Positions 33,387-45,500 of a stretch of 64,000 nt of DNA are shown here, piece by piece. A model generated the notes under the pieces. The model was not told the origin of the DNA and made no database searches. It saw only the letters and a program-made list of their open reading frames with translations. The stretch is from contig JAHLMK010000013.1 in assembly GCA_019915135.1 (NCBI GenBank), positions 930,001-994,000 on the forward strand. Reading direction: 5' to 3'. Positions within the stretch are counted from its first letter, which is position 1. Each line of letters begins with the position of its first letter. Made by a program: the position numbers and the translations under genes. Origin of the DNA: Strobilurus pachycystidiatus. Lineage: Eukaryota > Basidiomycota > Agaricomycetes > Agaricales > Physalacriaceae.

Positions 33387-36341
33387 ATGACACAGTCCCA
33401 GTCTTCCCACCGCGCCGCTAAAGGCGATAGTCGACATCGTTATATTATAGTCGGTATGAGTGGCTGGCTCCCTGTTCTTATGTTGCACAGATTGACGTAC
33501 CTTTTCTTTCATAGATGATGATGATGAAAATCCATTTACCTCGTCTGCTACTCCAACGAGAAGTCCCGTTCTCTATCCCGATCTTTCGCAGTTACCCCCA
33601 CCGAAAGCCAGCAAGCTGCGGAAGACCAGTGAAACGGTTCGTCTAGGAAGGCTTGATGTCACTGAGCCCGTCTCTCCGAAGCCGCCGTCCACCAAGAATG
33701 TGCTTCCGCCCACTCCCACCAGCAATCCACGCACAACGCGGTCAGAAAGAGCCAGATTTGACGAGTCTACTTCATTTGCTCGCACTCCCACGCGCCCATC
33801 GCGCTCTGCTAAGGCGGCCGCCCCACTCAACGAATCCTTTGTCTACCACCAATCGAGTAGTCATATTCCTTTAGCGGACCCGAACGAATGGATATCGACC
33901 TTTGATACCGCTATCGGCAGTGCTGCCATTCGTGAAGCCGCTGCTGCCTCTTATCCCAGTCCGTCTCCGGAATCAAGGAGGCCGTCGTCGTCGGTGAAGC
34001 TTGGTCAGGCTTCTACTGACAAGTCCAGAGCAACTTCAGCCTCGACCTCCTATGTACAAGTACCACTCTCGCCACCGCCTACCCCGCCCGTATCCAAGGC
34101 CAGAACGTCGAAGAGTAGACCCGGTTCGTCAACCACTCAATCATCGACGCCCGGGTCTATTCCAGTACCAAATGAGTGGCTTCAGGAAGCACCAACGGGC
34201 GAACTGTTCAAGTTGCCGCCTGGCTTCACGCTCAAGCCCCACCAGGTCATCTCACGTTCGTGGATGGCAGAGAAGGAGAACGACCCAAGATTTTGCGGCG
34301 GTATTCTAGCTGATGATATGGGGTGAGTGATCGTCCTGATACTTGCAGGTCTCCATTGCTCATCTTCGCAAGGTATGGCAAGACCATACAAGGGATTACG
34401 GTCATCCTCGATGACAAAGTAACCAATCCGACAGTTGGGCCGACCCTGTATGCCCTTTGATTCATTTTCTGCGAGCACTCCGTTGATATTTTGCTCCAGA
34501 ATCATATGCCCCACTGGCGTTATGGCGAACTGGCAGTTCGACGCGTATAAGCTGGATCCGCAGGAAAAGTTCAAAATGTATCTCTACCATGGACCCAAAC
34601 GGAACAGCAGTGAGATCGACTCTTTTTCTTTCTGTGTCTTCACTCACATCGTCTCTTCGATAGGCGTCAAGTTCCTTGAAAGTCAAGACATCGTCATTAC
34701 GTCGTATCGCATTCTCGCGAACGAATACAAGCCACTGGGTACCAAGAAGCCTCAAGGGTATGAAACCAGACCGGGCGCTAGAGCCGAGAGTGGCATTCAT
34801 GCTGTTAGTTGGCGCAGAGTCATAGCAGGTAGGTCGTAATCACTCACATGCATCAGCAGACCGTTAATAGCACTTGACCTAGATGAAGCTCACAATTTCA
34901 AGAATCCGAAGACACAGAACTACGCTGCCGCCCTCAACCTGAAGACATCTCGTCGTTGGAGTCTGAGTGGCACGCCAATGTATGACATTCTCCTCTTATC
35001 CTATCTCATCAACTCAAAAGCTTTTTGTGATGTAGTCACAACCAAATCGGGGACCTCTACGCGCAGTTTGACTTTCTTGGAATTGCGGAGCTTGCGCCAT
35101 CCATCCACAAGGACCAAAAGAAGAGGTTGACGATACCGCCACAACTGATCTCGGCACTGCAGGTGTGTTTAGTCTCTATCCATGTTCTCCCGGACTCTGA
35201 CGATCATCTTCTAGGTCTTTCTTCCTCAATGCATGCTCCGTAGGACGAAGAACGACCCGTATCAATGGGTGCCGCTGGCTGATCCCATACGAGAAGTCGT
35301 CGAATGTCGTTTCAGCAAGGCCGAACAACGATTTTACGACTGCGTCGATGCGGGCGGTGGCTTCAGTGTGTGGGGGAAAACGATACCCGTTTTCGATAAC
35401 ATCCTGGTGCGGCTGATGAGGGCAGAGCAGGCGTGTCTCTTCCCCCCTCTGGTCTACCAGAACATCGACCAGGCTGAGGTGGAAGAGGAGTTCGATCCGG
35501 ACGAGATTAGGATAGAGGCTGAGGACCCGACGGGGAAGGATCTGAAGGATCTTGTTGGGGACTTGTACGTCCTACTTTCGTTGTCGCGCTTTACTTTTTC
35601 TGATCAACTCGTCTTTTGTAGACCAGAGCCCACACCGAGACGTCGTCGTCCGCTCGATATTCCACAAATCGAGGTGTCGACCAAGATGCTGAAGCTGGCT
35701 GATATCCTCAAGGAGATCAAACAACGCCCCGGGAACGAGAAGACCGTCGTCTTCTCGCAGTTCCCTTCCTTCCTTGATCATGTTGGCGTCTATCTCAACA
35801 AGATTGGGTACAAGTGCACTAAGTGTGAGTGGCTAGTATCATCGTTCCGAAGAACCTGCCCCTGAACCTGCTCCTGGGATAGACGACGGCCGGATGAGCG
35901 TGAACGATAAATTGCATGCGATCCAGGACATCAGATGCGATGCGGCGACGACGGTCATGTTGATCTCGCTCAAGGCTGGAGGGACTGGTCTGAACCTGAC
36001 GGCGTGCAATAACGTCGTCCTCCTTGACATCTGGTGGAATCCTGCCATCGAAGAGCAGGCGGTCAACCGCGTGCATAGGATTGGGCAGGAGAAGACGGTG
36101 TATATCTATAAGTTGACTATTCCTGATACGGTCGAGGATAGGATCTTGGCGGTGAGTCGTCTTCACTCGTTTGGTAACGGCGGCGGCTGATGGACTGTTT
36201 GTCATGCAGAAGCAGATTGAGAAGTCGAAACTCGCGGAGACGGTGCTGGGGCCCAAGGTCAAGATGGAGAAGAAGGAGAAGGAAGCGTGGGAGAAGAAAG
36301 CGTTGGAGAGTCAGATCTTTTCGAAGATGTGGGGTCGTTGA
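33387..36341 (+). CDS. SNF2-family ATPase/helicase-like protein (SNF2-b), RING-less
   Basis: DNA-dependent ATPase of the SWI2/SNF2 superfamily. Exon 1 (33387-33453) encodes MTQSQSSHRAAKG and ends in phase 1; after the 61-nt intron the junction reads YIIVDDDDE, a hydrophobic-acidic motif of the SUMO-interacting type. A disordered Ser/Pro-rich region of about 230 residues follows, then PPGFTLKPHQ, Walker A ADDMGYGKT, a DEAH box formed across an intron, LSGTPIHN, the second lobe with TVVFSQF, YDDGRMSVNDK, SLKAGGTGLNL, NRVHRIGQEK and a lysine-rich C-terminus (KVKMEKKEKEAWEKK) ending SKMWGR. No RING finger lies between the lobes. It is paralogous to SNF2-a (9866-12390); the intron before the YDDGRM motif is in the same place and phase in both. 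A nuclear role in chromatin or repair is inferred. Confidence 0.88.
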
Positions 36342-36659
36342 ACTCTTGGGTTGTGATGTGCTTTTCGATCATTTAGTGCGAAGTCGAACTGCTGCCATGT
36401 TACGGCGATGAGCAATTCATGTGTTTATGTGTATCTGTAACGAGAATGTACTGTGTATATGTATGTACTAGCTAGTCGAACTCGTGTAGAAAGGCGCTTT
36501 CTGTAACCTGTTGTTGGGTAAGAGAAATTGTGAGTTCAAATTCAAAGTATCTAACTGAGTACATTGTGGGCTAGTTGTTTGAGAAATTCGAATGGTTCAT
36601 AGGATGGTGTGTTCCGGGAATAGGCCTCAGGCTTCATGTACATTAGAGCACAGATCAAA
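36342..36659. other. Convergent intergenic region
   Basis: Between the stops of SNF2-b (plus) and the next gene (minus); no gene is seen. Confidence 0.5.
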
Positions 36660-37538
36660 TCAGAAACTATTTCGTCTGTCGCGTTTGCGATGAGACCTCT
36701 CACGATGATGGCGCTCCTTCCTCGACGCCGATTTGTCTCTACTTCCCCCGGGCTGTGGCGCTGGACTGCCTTTCTTGGAGAACATCCCAACAAACCGTGA
36801 TAACATGCTCTTCTTGGGAGCCCAGGGGTCTGCCATGCCCGGGAATGGAGGCAATGAACGATGGATCTGTACTGGTGCAGGATTAGCGTGACGCTGCCCA
36901 GCAGTTGGGTCATAGTGCCCAGGGTAGGGACTCGGCAGATAATAAGCTTGCTGGTGGTGCGGAGAACTTCCGTACATATCTGGAATAACGGGACGTACAG
37001 GAGCCGTCTGAGGGCCCGGGTTCGATTGTGGCGGGATGAAGGGAGGGGGTCTTGGTTCGGGCGGGGGATTTGGAGGGTACCATGGTGCATTGTATGGAAG
37101 AGGCGGCACAGGAGGAGCGTTACTACTTGTCCACTGGTTCAATCTGGTGTATTCTCCCAGTGAACGCGTCGAGTAGTTTGCACGATGATGCTGGTGATTG
37201 GCATAGGGTGAACGCTCGGCTGCATATGCCAGTGGGAGAGGCGGAACGGGTGGCGGGATAACATCCGAGTCGTGTCTCGAGCGAGACTTGCTACGATGTC
37301 TCGACTTGTCACGCTCTTTGCGACCGCTATCTCGGGAATGGGAGCGGTGTCGATGTTTATGCTGAGAGCGGGAGCCCCGTTCGTTGTCGGCACCAGCAGA
37401 GGAGCCTGCAACGCTCGGGAGGGACGTGAACGGATTGACAGGTGTGAATTGTGCGATCTTATTAGCCCAGTTACCGATGCCCTTTTGCTTGCGTTGGTAC
37501 GCCTGAGCGGCTTCGGGAGAGAAATCATACTCCGTCAT
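36660..37538 (-). CDS. Hypothetical Pro-rich, Arg/Ser-rich protein
   Basis: An uninterrupted 292-residue frame starting MTEYDFSPEAAQAYQRKQ with an NWANKIAQF segment, a conserved-looking N-terminal block. It then has an RS/RH-rich stretch (KHRHRSHSRDSGRKERDK), a Pro/Tyr-rich middle with PPVPPLP repeats that could bind SH3 or WW domains, and a basic C-terminus (KERHHRERSHRKRDRRNSF). The order block / RS / PPVPPLP is seen in other basidiomycete hypotheticals but I cannot name it. The RS-like tract suggests an RNA-related or scaffold role as inference only. Confidence 0.65.
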   Translation of the reverse strand: MTEYDFSPEAAQAYQRKQKGIGNWANKIAQFTPVNPFTSLPSVAGSSAGADNERGSRSQHKHRHRSHSRDSGRKERDKSRHRSKSRSRHDSDVIPPPVPPLPLAYAAERSPYANHQHHRANYSTRSLGEYTRLNQWTSSNAPPVPPLPYNAPWYPPNPPPEPRPPPFIPPQSNPGPQTAPVRPVIPDMYGSSPHHQQAYYLPSPYPGHYDPTAGQRHANPAPVQIHRSLPPFPGMADPWAPKKSMLSRFVGMFSKKGSPAPQPGGSRDKSASRKERHHRERSHRKRDRRNSF

Positions 37539-38302
37539 GTTTGGGAGTGGAAAGGCGCGAGATGGCGACGATGGACAAGGCGATGTATTTATGTTGGTTG
37601 TCGATGGTCAATGAGAGATTATGCGTGCGAGGCTCAAAAGCCACTTCAATTTAATCGTGATCGACGATCCTTGTGGCGGTGGCCCATTGACCCTTCCAAA
37701 TGGGCTCCCGTGGGCTGTGGTGACAAGTATACAGCAGTTCCTTATTCGGAAATGCAAAACGAAAAGGAGGGCGTGTTTACTGCGTGGTGACTCGGATGTT
37801 TGCTGATCTCACTGGCATGCTGCTGCCTCATGTCTGATAAGCGCCACACGGCGGGGGGAACGATGCCAATCCAGGTCAACCAAATGGTCATCATAATGGG
37901 CATCCGGAGCGAATTATCTGTTCAGCGCTCTTACGGCAACGTCGTGGGCAAGTAAATAACCAAGAGCGATCAATGCTGGATCGAGGTACGACCGATATGG
38001 GTAGACAATTGGCGGGTCTTTTGCCAACAACTTGGGTGCAGGGCAGTTTCCGCACTCCTTCATCTCTTTACACTTTGTTCATTCATTCCATTCGATTCTG
38101 TTTTATGACGACGTTATTTCCAGACATACTGACAACGTACCGAATCAGATGCTCGTCGTACAGAACAGGTGATTGACACGGATGTTACTACAAGAGATAC
38201 AATCGGGCGATTCTCAAAATACTTCGCCAGTAGCCTATGTGTATATTAATACTGAGTATACAATTGTGCAGTAAGTAAACTCACCGACCTTTGATTGTGT
38301 GA
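37539..38302. other. Intergenic region
   Basis: Promoter side of the preceding minus-strand gene and 3-prime side of the next one. No gene seen. Confidence 0.45.
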
Positions 38303-38756
38303 TCAGTTAGACTGGCACCAGAAAGAATTGGCGATGTCGTTGTACGCGACAGTGGTCAAGTCGTTGACGGTTCCGTTGACAATCTGTGCGCTCCCTGTAC
38401 AGCCCTCGAATCTACAATCATCATGAGCATCCGGACGACTTCATCACTAGGTGACTGCAGGAAAAGGTTACTTACTCATAGAGCGTGCACATAATCCCGG
38501 GAGCCGTTTGAACGCTGCTCGTGGTGGCTGCCTGGCCCCAGATGGCAAGGTCTCCGCATCCCGTCGGGAGGATGGACGAGTACCACGCGAGCACAAATCC
38601 ACCTCGATTGACGTCGTCGTAGGTATCCAGGAGCCAAATCGATGCCGGCGAAGGTGTGATATCCGAGCTAAGGGGCGTCGGAGAGGCAGATGGAGCCGCT
38701 GAGGCAGTGGCGAGGAAGGAAAGGACAAGATTGAGGAGGGTGTAGCGATTGACCAT
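38303..38756 (-). CDS. Small secreted protein (copy C of the crystallin-like family)
   Basis: Predicted secreted, 129 residues. Exons 38476-38756 and 38303-38411 (intron GTAAGT...TTGTAG) give exactly 130 codons with stop. Signal peptide of about 20 residues (LLNLVLSFLATASA), then a Pro/Ser stretch and a domain ending ...APGIMCTLYEFEGCTGSAQ and NDIANSFWCQSN. Alignment with copy A (5999-6399) shows APG-MCTLY, a Gly/Cys loop, a shared 'GT..DL' core and the final WC, and the intron interrupts the same codon region after CTLY. Fewer Cys are kept (four in the mature part) than in copy A. TTTATAAA at 38825-38832 is the likely TATA element. No function is known. Confidence 0.78.
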
Positions 38757-40183
38757 CTGGAGTCCAAAATTGGGATGTTATCCGAGTTAATCTCAGGATG
38801 AGGTGGTGAGACTTGACTTTCTTGTTTATAAAGAGAGTAGAAAGCGAGATTGTCGGCCAATCTGTCATGCTGCCAAGAGCTCGAAAGAGTAAGATGTAGG
38901 GCGAGGTATCGACATTCACTCTTCGCTGTACAGACTCATGATGAACACGGAGAGTTTCCGCGTATACAGCTACAGTTCCGACTCAGGAGATGAGTTCGTA
39001 GCTAAGTCCGTCTAGGGCGGGGGTCATTTGCAGCAGGCAGATAATGATAGACAACGAACATTCGAAGCAGAAGAGGAAATGACCGCACAAAAATAGAGTC
39101 CTCAGTGCCTAAGCTCATCGGCTCGAATCCAAAAGATGCGCACGAGGACGCAGAATTGTTCATTTGAATGGTGGTCTAATGACAGTGCCGTGGTTGCAGG
39201 AACCATTCCGTCTATCAGCAAAAACTTTCCTGTAAATCATTCAGGTGCGCATTGGCAGCGATATCAAAAAAAAAGGCGGTTTGAAACTCACTGTGCCGGA
39301 TCCTCAGCGTGTCCTGACCAAGGGTTCGCAACTTAAAGAGGGAAGTACGCAGTGTAGAAGTACAATGCGGGATAAAAAGAGTTGCTTTGCTCAGGCCCTG
39401 AGCGTGAGCCCACATTAGAAACCCGACGGAGAGTTCATCGCCGTTCAGAGGCAAGGACCGCACGGCGCAAGGTGCACTAATTGCGGCAGTTCTCGGCAAC
39501 GGATCCAATTGGATTGATTTTCAAGAATGCGCTGCAGTCACCGTCTGGTCGCCGTCGGTTGATGTCAGGCAGATTCACATCTTCGCCTCATACCCTTTCC
39601 TTGAGACTTTCCTCTCTCCCATTCTCCTTGCCAGGAAACTACGTGAAGATGCCGCTCTCTCGGATGCACAATGCACGGAAACCGGCAACGGTTCATAGGG
39701 CTACATACCAAGTTTCCCAAGCCTCGACCCCTCTCGTCACAATCACTGATTCCGCCTTAACATCTTCATCTATTGTCTCGAAACATCCAGATATTTACCG
39801 GAAGTTCGGGCAGGTTTATCATCCCGCCGATCACTCTCCCAAAACGGAAACCCCGACTATCTCGAACTTTCCGCTACGTTCTACTCTGATGATGTTGCAT
39901 CATTCGACAGAAAGTTCGAGTAGTTCTCGAGCAGTATAAGAGCTCTCTGCATGTCGGGGTCCATGGCATTAATCCTCGCCACAACACAACGCAATGTCCG
40001 TCTACTAAGATCATGGTGGGCCGTCGCAAGCGCGGCATATCCGGGGCAAATCTCTTTCAAATATATTTTCCTCTGAACTGCAGTATCTAGGACATGTACC
40101 ATCCTTGCATTAATACAAATATACTCAGAAAATCAGAGTGAGTCATTAAATGTGGTACAAGTATCAGTGACTGTCTATTGCTT
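38757..40183. other. Gene-poor region up to the AT-rich island
   Basis: The frame at 39481-39939 (plus) and the one at 39881-40102 (minus) overlap at their ends and resemble nothing I know. A real gene cannot be excluded but is not supported. Confidence 0.4.
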
Positions 40184-41603
40184 TTATTTAGCTAAGGAAT
40201 AGAGTATATCATACATAAATATTGTGCGGGAAAAGATTTCAGTCTTTCGGTTATTGAAATAATAGAAATGTGACAATTCTGGTGGTTTGTCAAGATAGCC
40301 TGGTGACAAAGCTTTGCGTTGAATATCCAGCAACATAACAATACCAGTATCATGCTCGTTAAATACAGAAGGAGTCTGAATTCTTGTTGAGTATTTGCTC
40401 ATTAAATAAGTTGAACACATACTGGTGAATAGAGAGACAAGTTTTCTGCTGGCCACGTGATCAATGATAGATTCATATGTAGGCGAAGTTTATTGATTAA
40501 AACTCGAAAAATCTGCCATTTGTCAGATAAGCAAAATTGGCCAATAAGATAACAAACATGTAAAAGTTGTTTTTTGAACCTCTTCTCCTTACCATACATT
40601 GTGTAACCAGGTTTGGTGTCATGGAGTGTCATATCAGATGTGTCAAACCGAATGACAGCCCAAATCCAACGGTTTTCAATTGCCATAAAAACTGGAACAA
40701 TGAGTTTTTGCCATTGTGATATGCTGAGCATGTTATTCTACAACAGTTTAGCACAGTTCACACTGAAAGAAACACTCAAGACTCACTTGGACACAAGGCT
40801 CATTCAAGATTGCATCAAAGGACAGATCATCCAAGTGCCATATCACATCATTTGCTCTGCAGAGATGTGTGTTGACAAGATGTGCGTCAAGAATAATTGT
40901 ACGCCCAAGAGAACTCATAGGGTACCAAATCCGTAGCATTTGGTTAACCACTCCCGCTGTGAGATTTCCATCCAGCAGACTGAGTAGATCGTGATTGCTC
41001 AAACTAGTTGATTGACATTGTTGAAAAAGCTGCATTAAGATCAATATTAGAACTCAAGTACAAAAGAAGACATTTACCGCATTCAGAATATCAGGATTAT
41101 CTTGATACTGCGTGATAAGATGATCTTGCAAGGTGATAGAGGCATTTTGAACAAGCAGGGCAGAGTCAGATTCAGGATCACAAGCCGATAGATTGTCGAG
41201 GAAGTGTATATGACCCCGAAAGAGAGTCAACACTGTTGAATCGATGACTCTGCAGGTTTGAATCAAACCAGCAACATGATCAGCAAGGTGAGTCAGAGGC
41301 TCATTGCTCAAAGTAGCTCGCTGAGTCTCATCATAGTAAACAACTCGAAGCCAATGGTCAAGATGCTCTGACACGGACACAATGGCGCCTACATAACACA
41401 GGAACCATCAGATCATTGCAAAAATGAAAGGCACAAGAAAGTATACTTGAAGATGCGGAAGTACACAACTCAAGTTGCATTGAAGCCTCATTTCGACCGC
41501 TCCGGAAAAGCATATCCATATTGTCTGGGGTGAGGTGAAGTTCACGAGGGAGTCGCTTCCTGCAAGAATCCCAATAAGTTGGCTCTGAATCCCGCAAAAT
41601 CAT
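40184..41603 (-). CDS. C48 (Ulp1/SENP)-like protein lacking catalytic His and Cys
   Basis: Exons 41447-41603, 41078-41388, 40787-41029, 40423-40737 and 40184-40375 form exactly 406 codons, every junction GT-AG with consistent phase, so the frame is intact. The second half recalls Ulp1-type cysteine peptidases: LIVPVFMAIENRWIWAVIRFD corresponds to the (P)V.....HW.LAVID strand and VFNEHDTGIVMLLDIQRKAL to the Q.N..DCGVF.L motif. The catalytic His is Arg (R260) and the nucleophile Cys is Thr (T352), so hydrolysis is unlikely. The gene is visibly more AT-rich than its surroundings. Ulp1-like genes are often carried by eukaryotic DNA transposons. The identification rests on motif shape and is moderately sure; an upstream exon is possible because the region upstream also looks coding. 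Confidence 0.5.
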
Positions 41604-42506
41604 AGCTCGCACTTTGCTCTACGAATATTCTGAAGTTCATTTGCCCGCGCCCGCTGGCTGATATAGTGTCAGGTTCTGCTAACCAGTGATGAATCATGAA
41701 CCCACTCCTTGGTCAAAGATGCACGCAATGGTCGAGACATGCCAGTGACAATATTGTGGACCGACGGTTGTGTCAACTTTTGAAGGCAGGTAACCTAGAC
41801 TCTGGTTCTGTGGGTAGTACAAAATGTCAAGTAGATCCGTTCAAGTGAATTACGTTGAGTAGATTGCTGGTGAGAGTTACTTGGAAAATTTGTCGTTGTC
41901 GTTGCTGGGAAAGGAGCCGTGGTGGTGGTTGATTGGCAAGTTGTAATGTACGCGCGGCCCTACGTCATGCGACGTGGCCTGCTGACTCAGCGCTGATGGC
42001 AATATTCGGTTGTACGAAAGTGATATATAGAGTATAGTACGAAGTAACCACTCGCGCTGGTTACGCGCGGGTGACGCCTCTAATAGCACTGGTGACAGCT
42101 CGGTTTCGTTATACGCCAAATCCCTTTGTTGAACAATTCAGGAAGGTGGCCCGCAGGGTAAGACGGATCGGTCCGCCCATTGTCCACCGGCACTTCGGCA
42201 TTTCCTGCCTTGACTTCCGACTGCCATCACGACTCTGTCTTCCGCTCGCAGACCCCAGCGACTCCTTGCAATGCGCAATCTCCTCAATCCTGGCGGCTGT
42301 GCGCTTGCAAGTAGAGTACTTGTTTTACTACAGTTCTCTCCAATCGACGTGCTTGTCCACATACTCCCGATCGCTGCCATTGTCCTCAATTTCAAGCCCT
42401 ATTGTCGATTGTCCTGGTGTGGCCTCAAATTCTCAGATTGGTGCGCTGGCCGACGTGTCTCATTGTTTGCTACTAACGGCGCTCAAACCAGCATAAAGCC
42501 AGCTAA
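41604..42506. other. Divergent region between the C48-like and recombinase genes
   Basis: About 900 bp between two divergent starts. Composition changes from AT-rich (left) to GC-average (right) around 41.9 kb. Short overlapping frames in 42071-42496 are not supported. Confidence 0.45.
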
Positions 42507-45500
42507 ATGTCGCGCGTCAACTCTAGCAATCCACCGCCCAGTTACCCTCTCCCACTACAAGACCTCAGCCTTGTTATCAAGACACAGCTAATGGATGACG
42601 AAGACGCCCTTGCTTCCCTATCGTCTACCTTCTCCCCGTTCGATATCGCGACACTCGAGAATTTTGACTACTCTTCCCTCACTCTCCCCGCGGACTCAGA
42701 CCAAGCCAAATTCCCCGAACTCCCAAACCTCGCCAATCTTCTCAGCCTCAATGACAATGACGCCGACGCTCTCCTGAGCATCAATCCACCTCCCCTCGGC
42801 AATCCAGCACTGTCCGAGCCTGGGTCGCGTTCATCAGTTGCGGCTTCAATACTCACACCTTTGTCTCGCGTCGACCGCGAGACTCATGAGGAGCGCGTCA
42901 GGATTCAAAAGCAGCTGATGGAAGGTAAAGCCACCGCGGAGAACTACCAACGACCACTGGATTCATTCGAGCGTTTCATTGCTCGAACCAATCATGAGCA
43001 CGCGGCTTCAGGCGACCATGACTGGGACCCTCTCTCAGCACATCCAATCACGCCAGGCAAAGTTGCGTTGTTTCTGGCGCATGAATCAACACGTAATAAG
43101 GTGCGTTGATTTCTTTTCTTCATCTCTCTCTCTCTCTGAACCAAGATACCAGCGTCGACGTGATGGTACCCAGATCGAGAACTCGTCTGTCGGCGCCTCC
43201 TCAATTTCTCTCACTGTCTCGGCGTTGGAACATCATCGGAAGATACGAGTTCATCACGATGAGTATCGCACCTGCCCGGAGGCTCAACGTCCACTTCGAG
43301 AGGATCAGCGTATCAAGACATACGAGACGGCGGCAAAGGCCAAAGAGGTTGACCGACGAAAGAAGAGCCACGTCCTCAAGGCACAGGGAACAGCAGACCG
43401 TAAGTCTCCAGGCCTGCTCCATTGCATTCATCGTTCTGATTCATGGCTGGCATTAGATACTTACAAACACGAAGACATCAAGAAGGCCTCATTGTATTTC
43501 ATTGGTGCCTCTGAGAAAGAGCAGCGCTTCACAAAGAAGCAGTTAAATGTCGGACTTTGTGATCGAACCATGTTTCTGTTCTCACTTAGTCTTGCGCTAC
43601 GTGGCGACTCGCTCCGTGATGTCCTACTTTCGGATCTAGGAACTCGTCGGGTTCCGATGCTTGATATTTCAGCTGAGGCCTTCATTACGGTCAGTTCCTC
43701 TCGTCCATCTGTCTGTTATTTTGTGCTCACGCGTAAGCCAGGCACTCAATGTCCGAGCGGACAGTAGCAAGACCATTACCGATGGAAAAGTCCACAACTT
43801 CGGTGCTTTTCGTCATCGGGATGTGGAGTTGTGCCCTTTGGGGGGCTTGGGACTGTATCTTTGGTCTCGCTATCAAGTTCTTGGGAAGGAACACCCTGCT
43901 TTTGCCCCGGACTTCTCTTCACCTGATGCTGGCGAGTTTGGACAACGCGCATGGTACGGCATCTACCTTTTTCCTGGAGCTCGCGGGGAGGACCAGCCAA
44001 TGGGTTACGACAGTAAGCATCATATTGTTTTCAGTATAATTTATCCTGATCATCATGTGTAGACCACCGTTCTCGTATCAAGAACATGCATCTCGCCAAT
44101 GAGATCAATGTCGCTAATGTCACCCATGCTGGCCGACGATTCAATCCTACTAACCTTGGCAATCACGGCCTTGGAAAACAGGACATCGGCTCCATTGGTG
44201 GCTGGACGACGGGTCAAAAGTCACTCTCGATTTATGATGGGTCTCTTCCTCGCGACGCCATGCTGGCAGCTGCATCACATAATCCACGGAAACCAGAGCT
44301 ATATTTCCTGCCTCGCGATAGTCTCGGTCAGTTTAATATCTGCTCCATGTATGTTAATCAGGCTAACTCTGTGCAGAACCTCCTGCAGAACTGCAATCTG
44401 TCATGTTTCCTTGGATCGATGATGAGCGTTCCGCCCTGGCAGCTCGGCGGAAGAAGCTAGGTCGAGTTGGAGACGATCCTGCCCTGCAATTCTTCCTCGA
44501 ACTGATGCTGTATCTGCGGCGCGTTACTCTGCAGGATGCAGCCATCCTCTACACGAATTACCCCGGCACGCCCATCTTCCAGCACGCCCCTTTCAACACT
44601 CAGTCCTTCCGAGTGTTTGCTCTATCCTCAAAATTGCTCCTTGAAACGGCCGAACAGGAAGCCAAAGTTGCTCTGGAACGCGTCCCGGAGGCTTACGCCA
44701 ATCTTGTTCGAAATTCTGTGTATGCGAATCAGGTGGAAACACAGAAGCTTAGGGCAGAGATGCAGAGACAAGGCGACCGCGTCGAGGAAATCTTATCCTC
44801 TGTAGCTGAAGATTGGCCCCAGAAACGTCGTCGGACAGGTAAGGACACATCTATTCTTGATGCCTTGTATATTGATTGTAGTTCAAGGCTCCCCAGATGC
44901 CGTCCCGCCTTCCACAGCTCCGCGCCTCTCATCGACAGCACGGACTGCACAATTGCGACAGGCCACAAGCAGTCCGGCCACCCCTTTGCCTGGTCCATCT
45001 TTGAACTCTTTGCGGCCTTCGCAGGTGACATCACCGCCCCAACCGACTCAACAACCGACTCAACCGACAGATGCCCAACCATCATCCAGCAATGAGAACA
45101 TCGTCGTCAGTGCGAGCGGGGAATGTTACTCAAACCAGGTCTTCGGGATCTCATCCGATTCAACTGAGAGGCTCTTGCAGATCGAGGCTATAGACGCTCT
45201 GGAGGCAAAATTTCCTGCCTCCAAGCTTCGCAGTCACACGTTCACCTGGGATAGTCAGCGCCGCGAATGGCTGCCCCTGTACTCATTCTACATCCGGCCA
45301 TCTGGCACTGCTTCAGTCCAAGACGTCTGGCACGAACATGTCCTTGGGAAGGATGGCCAGCTCTCGGTTCAGCAAATTTGCGCTCAGTGGAAAACGCGCT
45401 GGCGGCGAAACAGTCAGGCTCTCAAGACTGAGCAGTGTCGTCGCAAGAAAATCACTGATGTGATGGAGCAGCTCACGAAGGTCAAAAAATGGGACGAGGA

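Noticed and set aside
39481..39939. Plus-strand frame of 152 codons
   Set aside because: The reading lacks domain character and is overlapped at its end by a minus-strand frame; no splice support.
41604..42506. Terminal inverted repeats for a DNA transposon around the C48-like and recombinase genes
   Set aside because: I found no convincing inverted pair by eye; Cryptons lack such repeats anyway.
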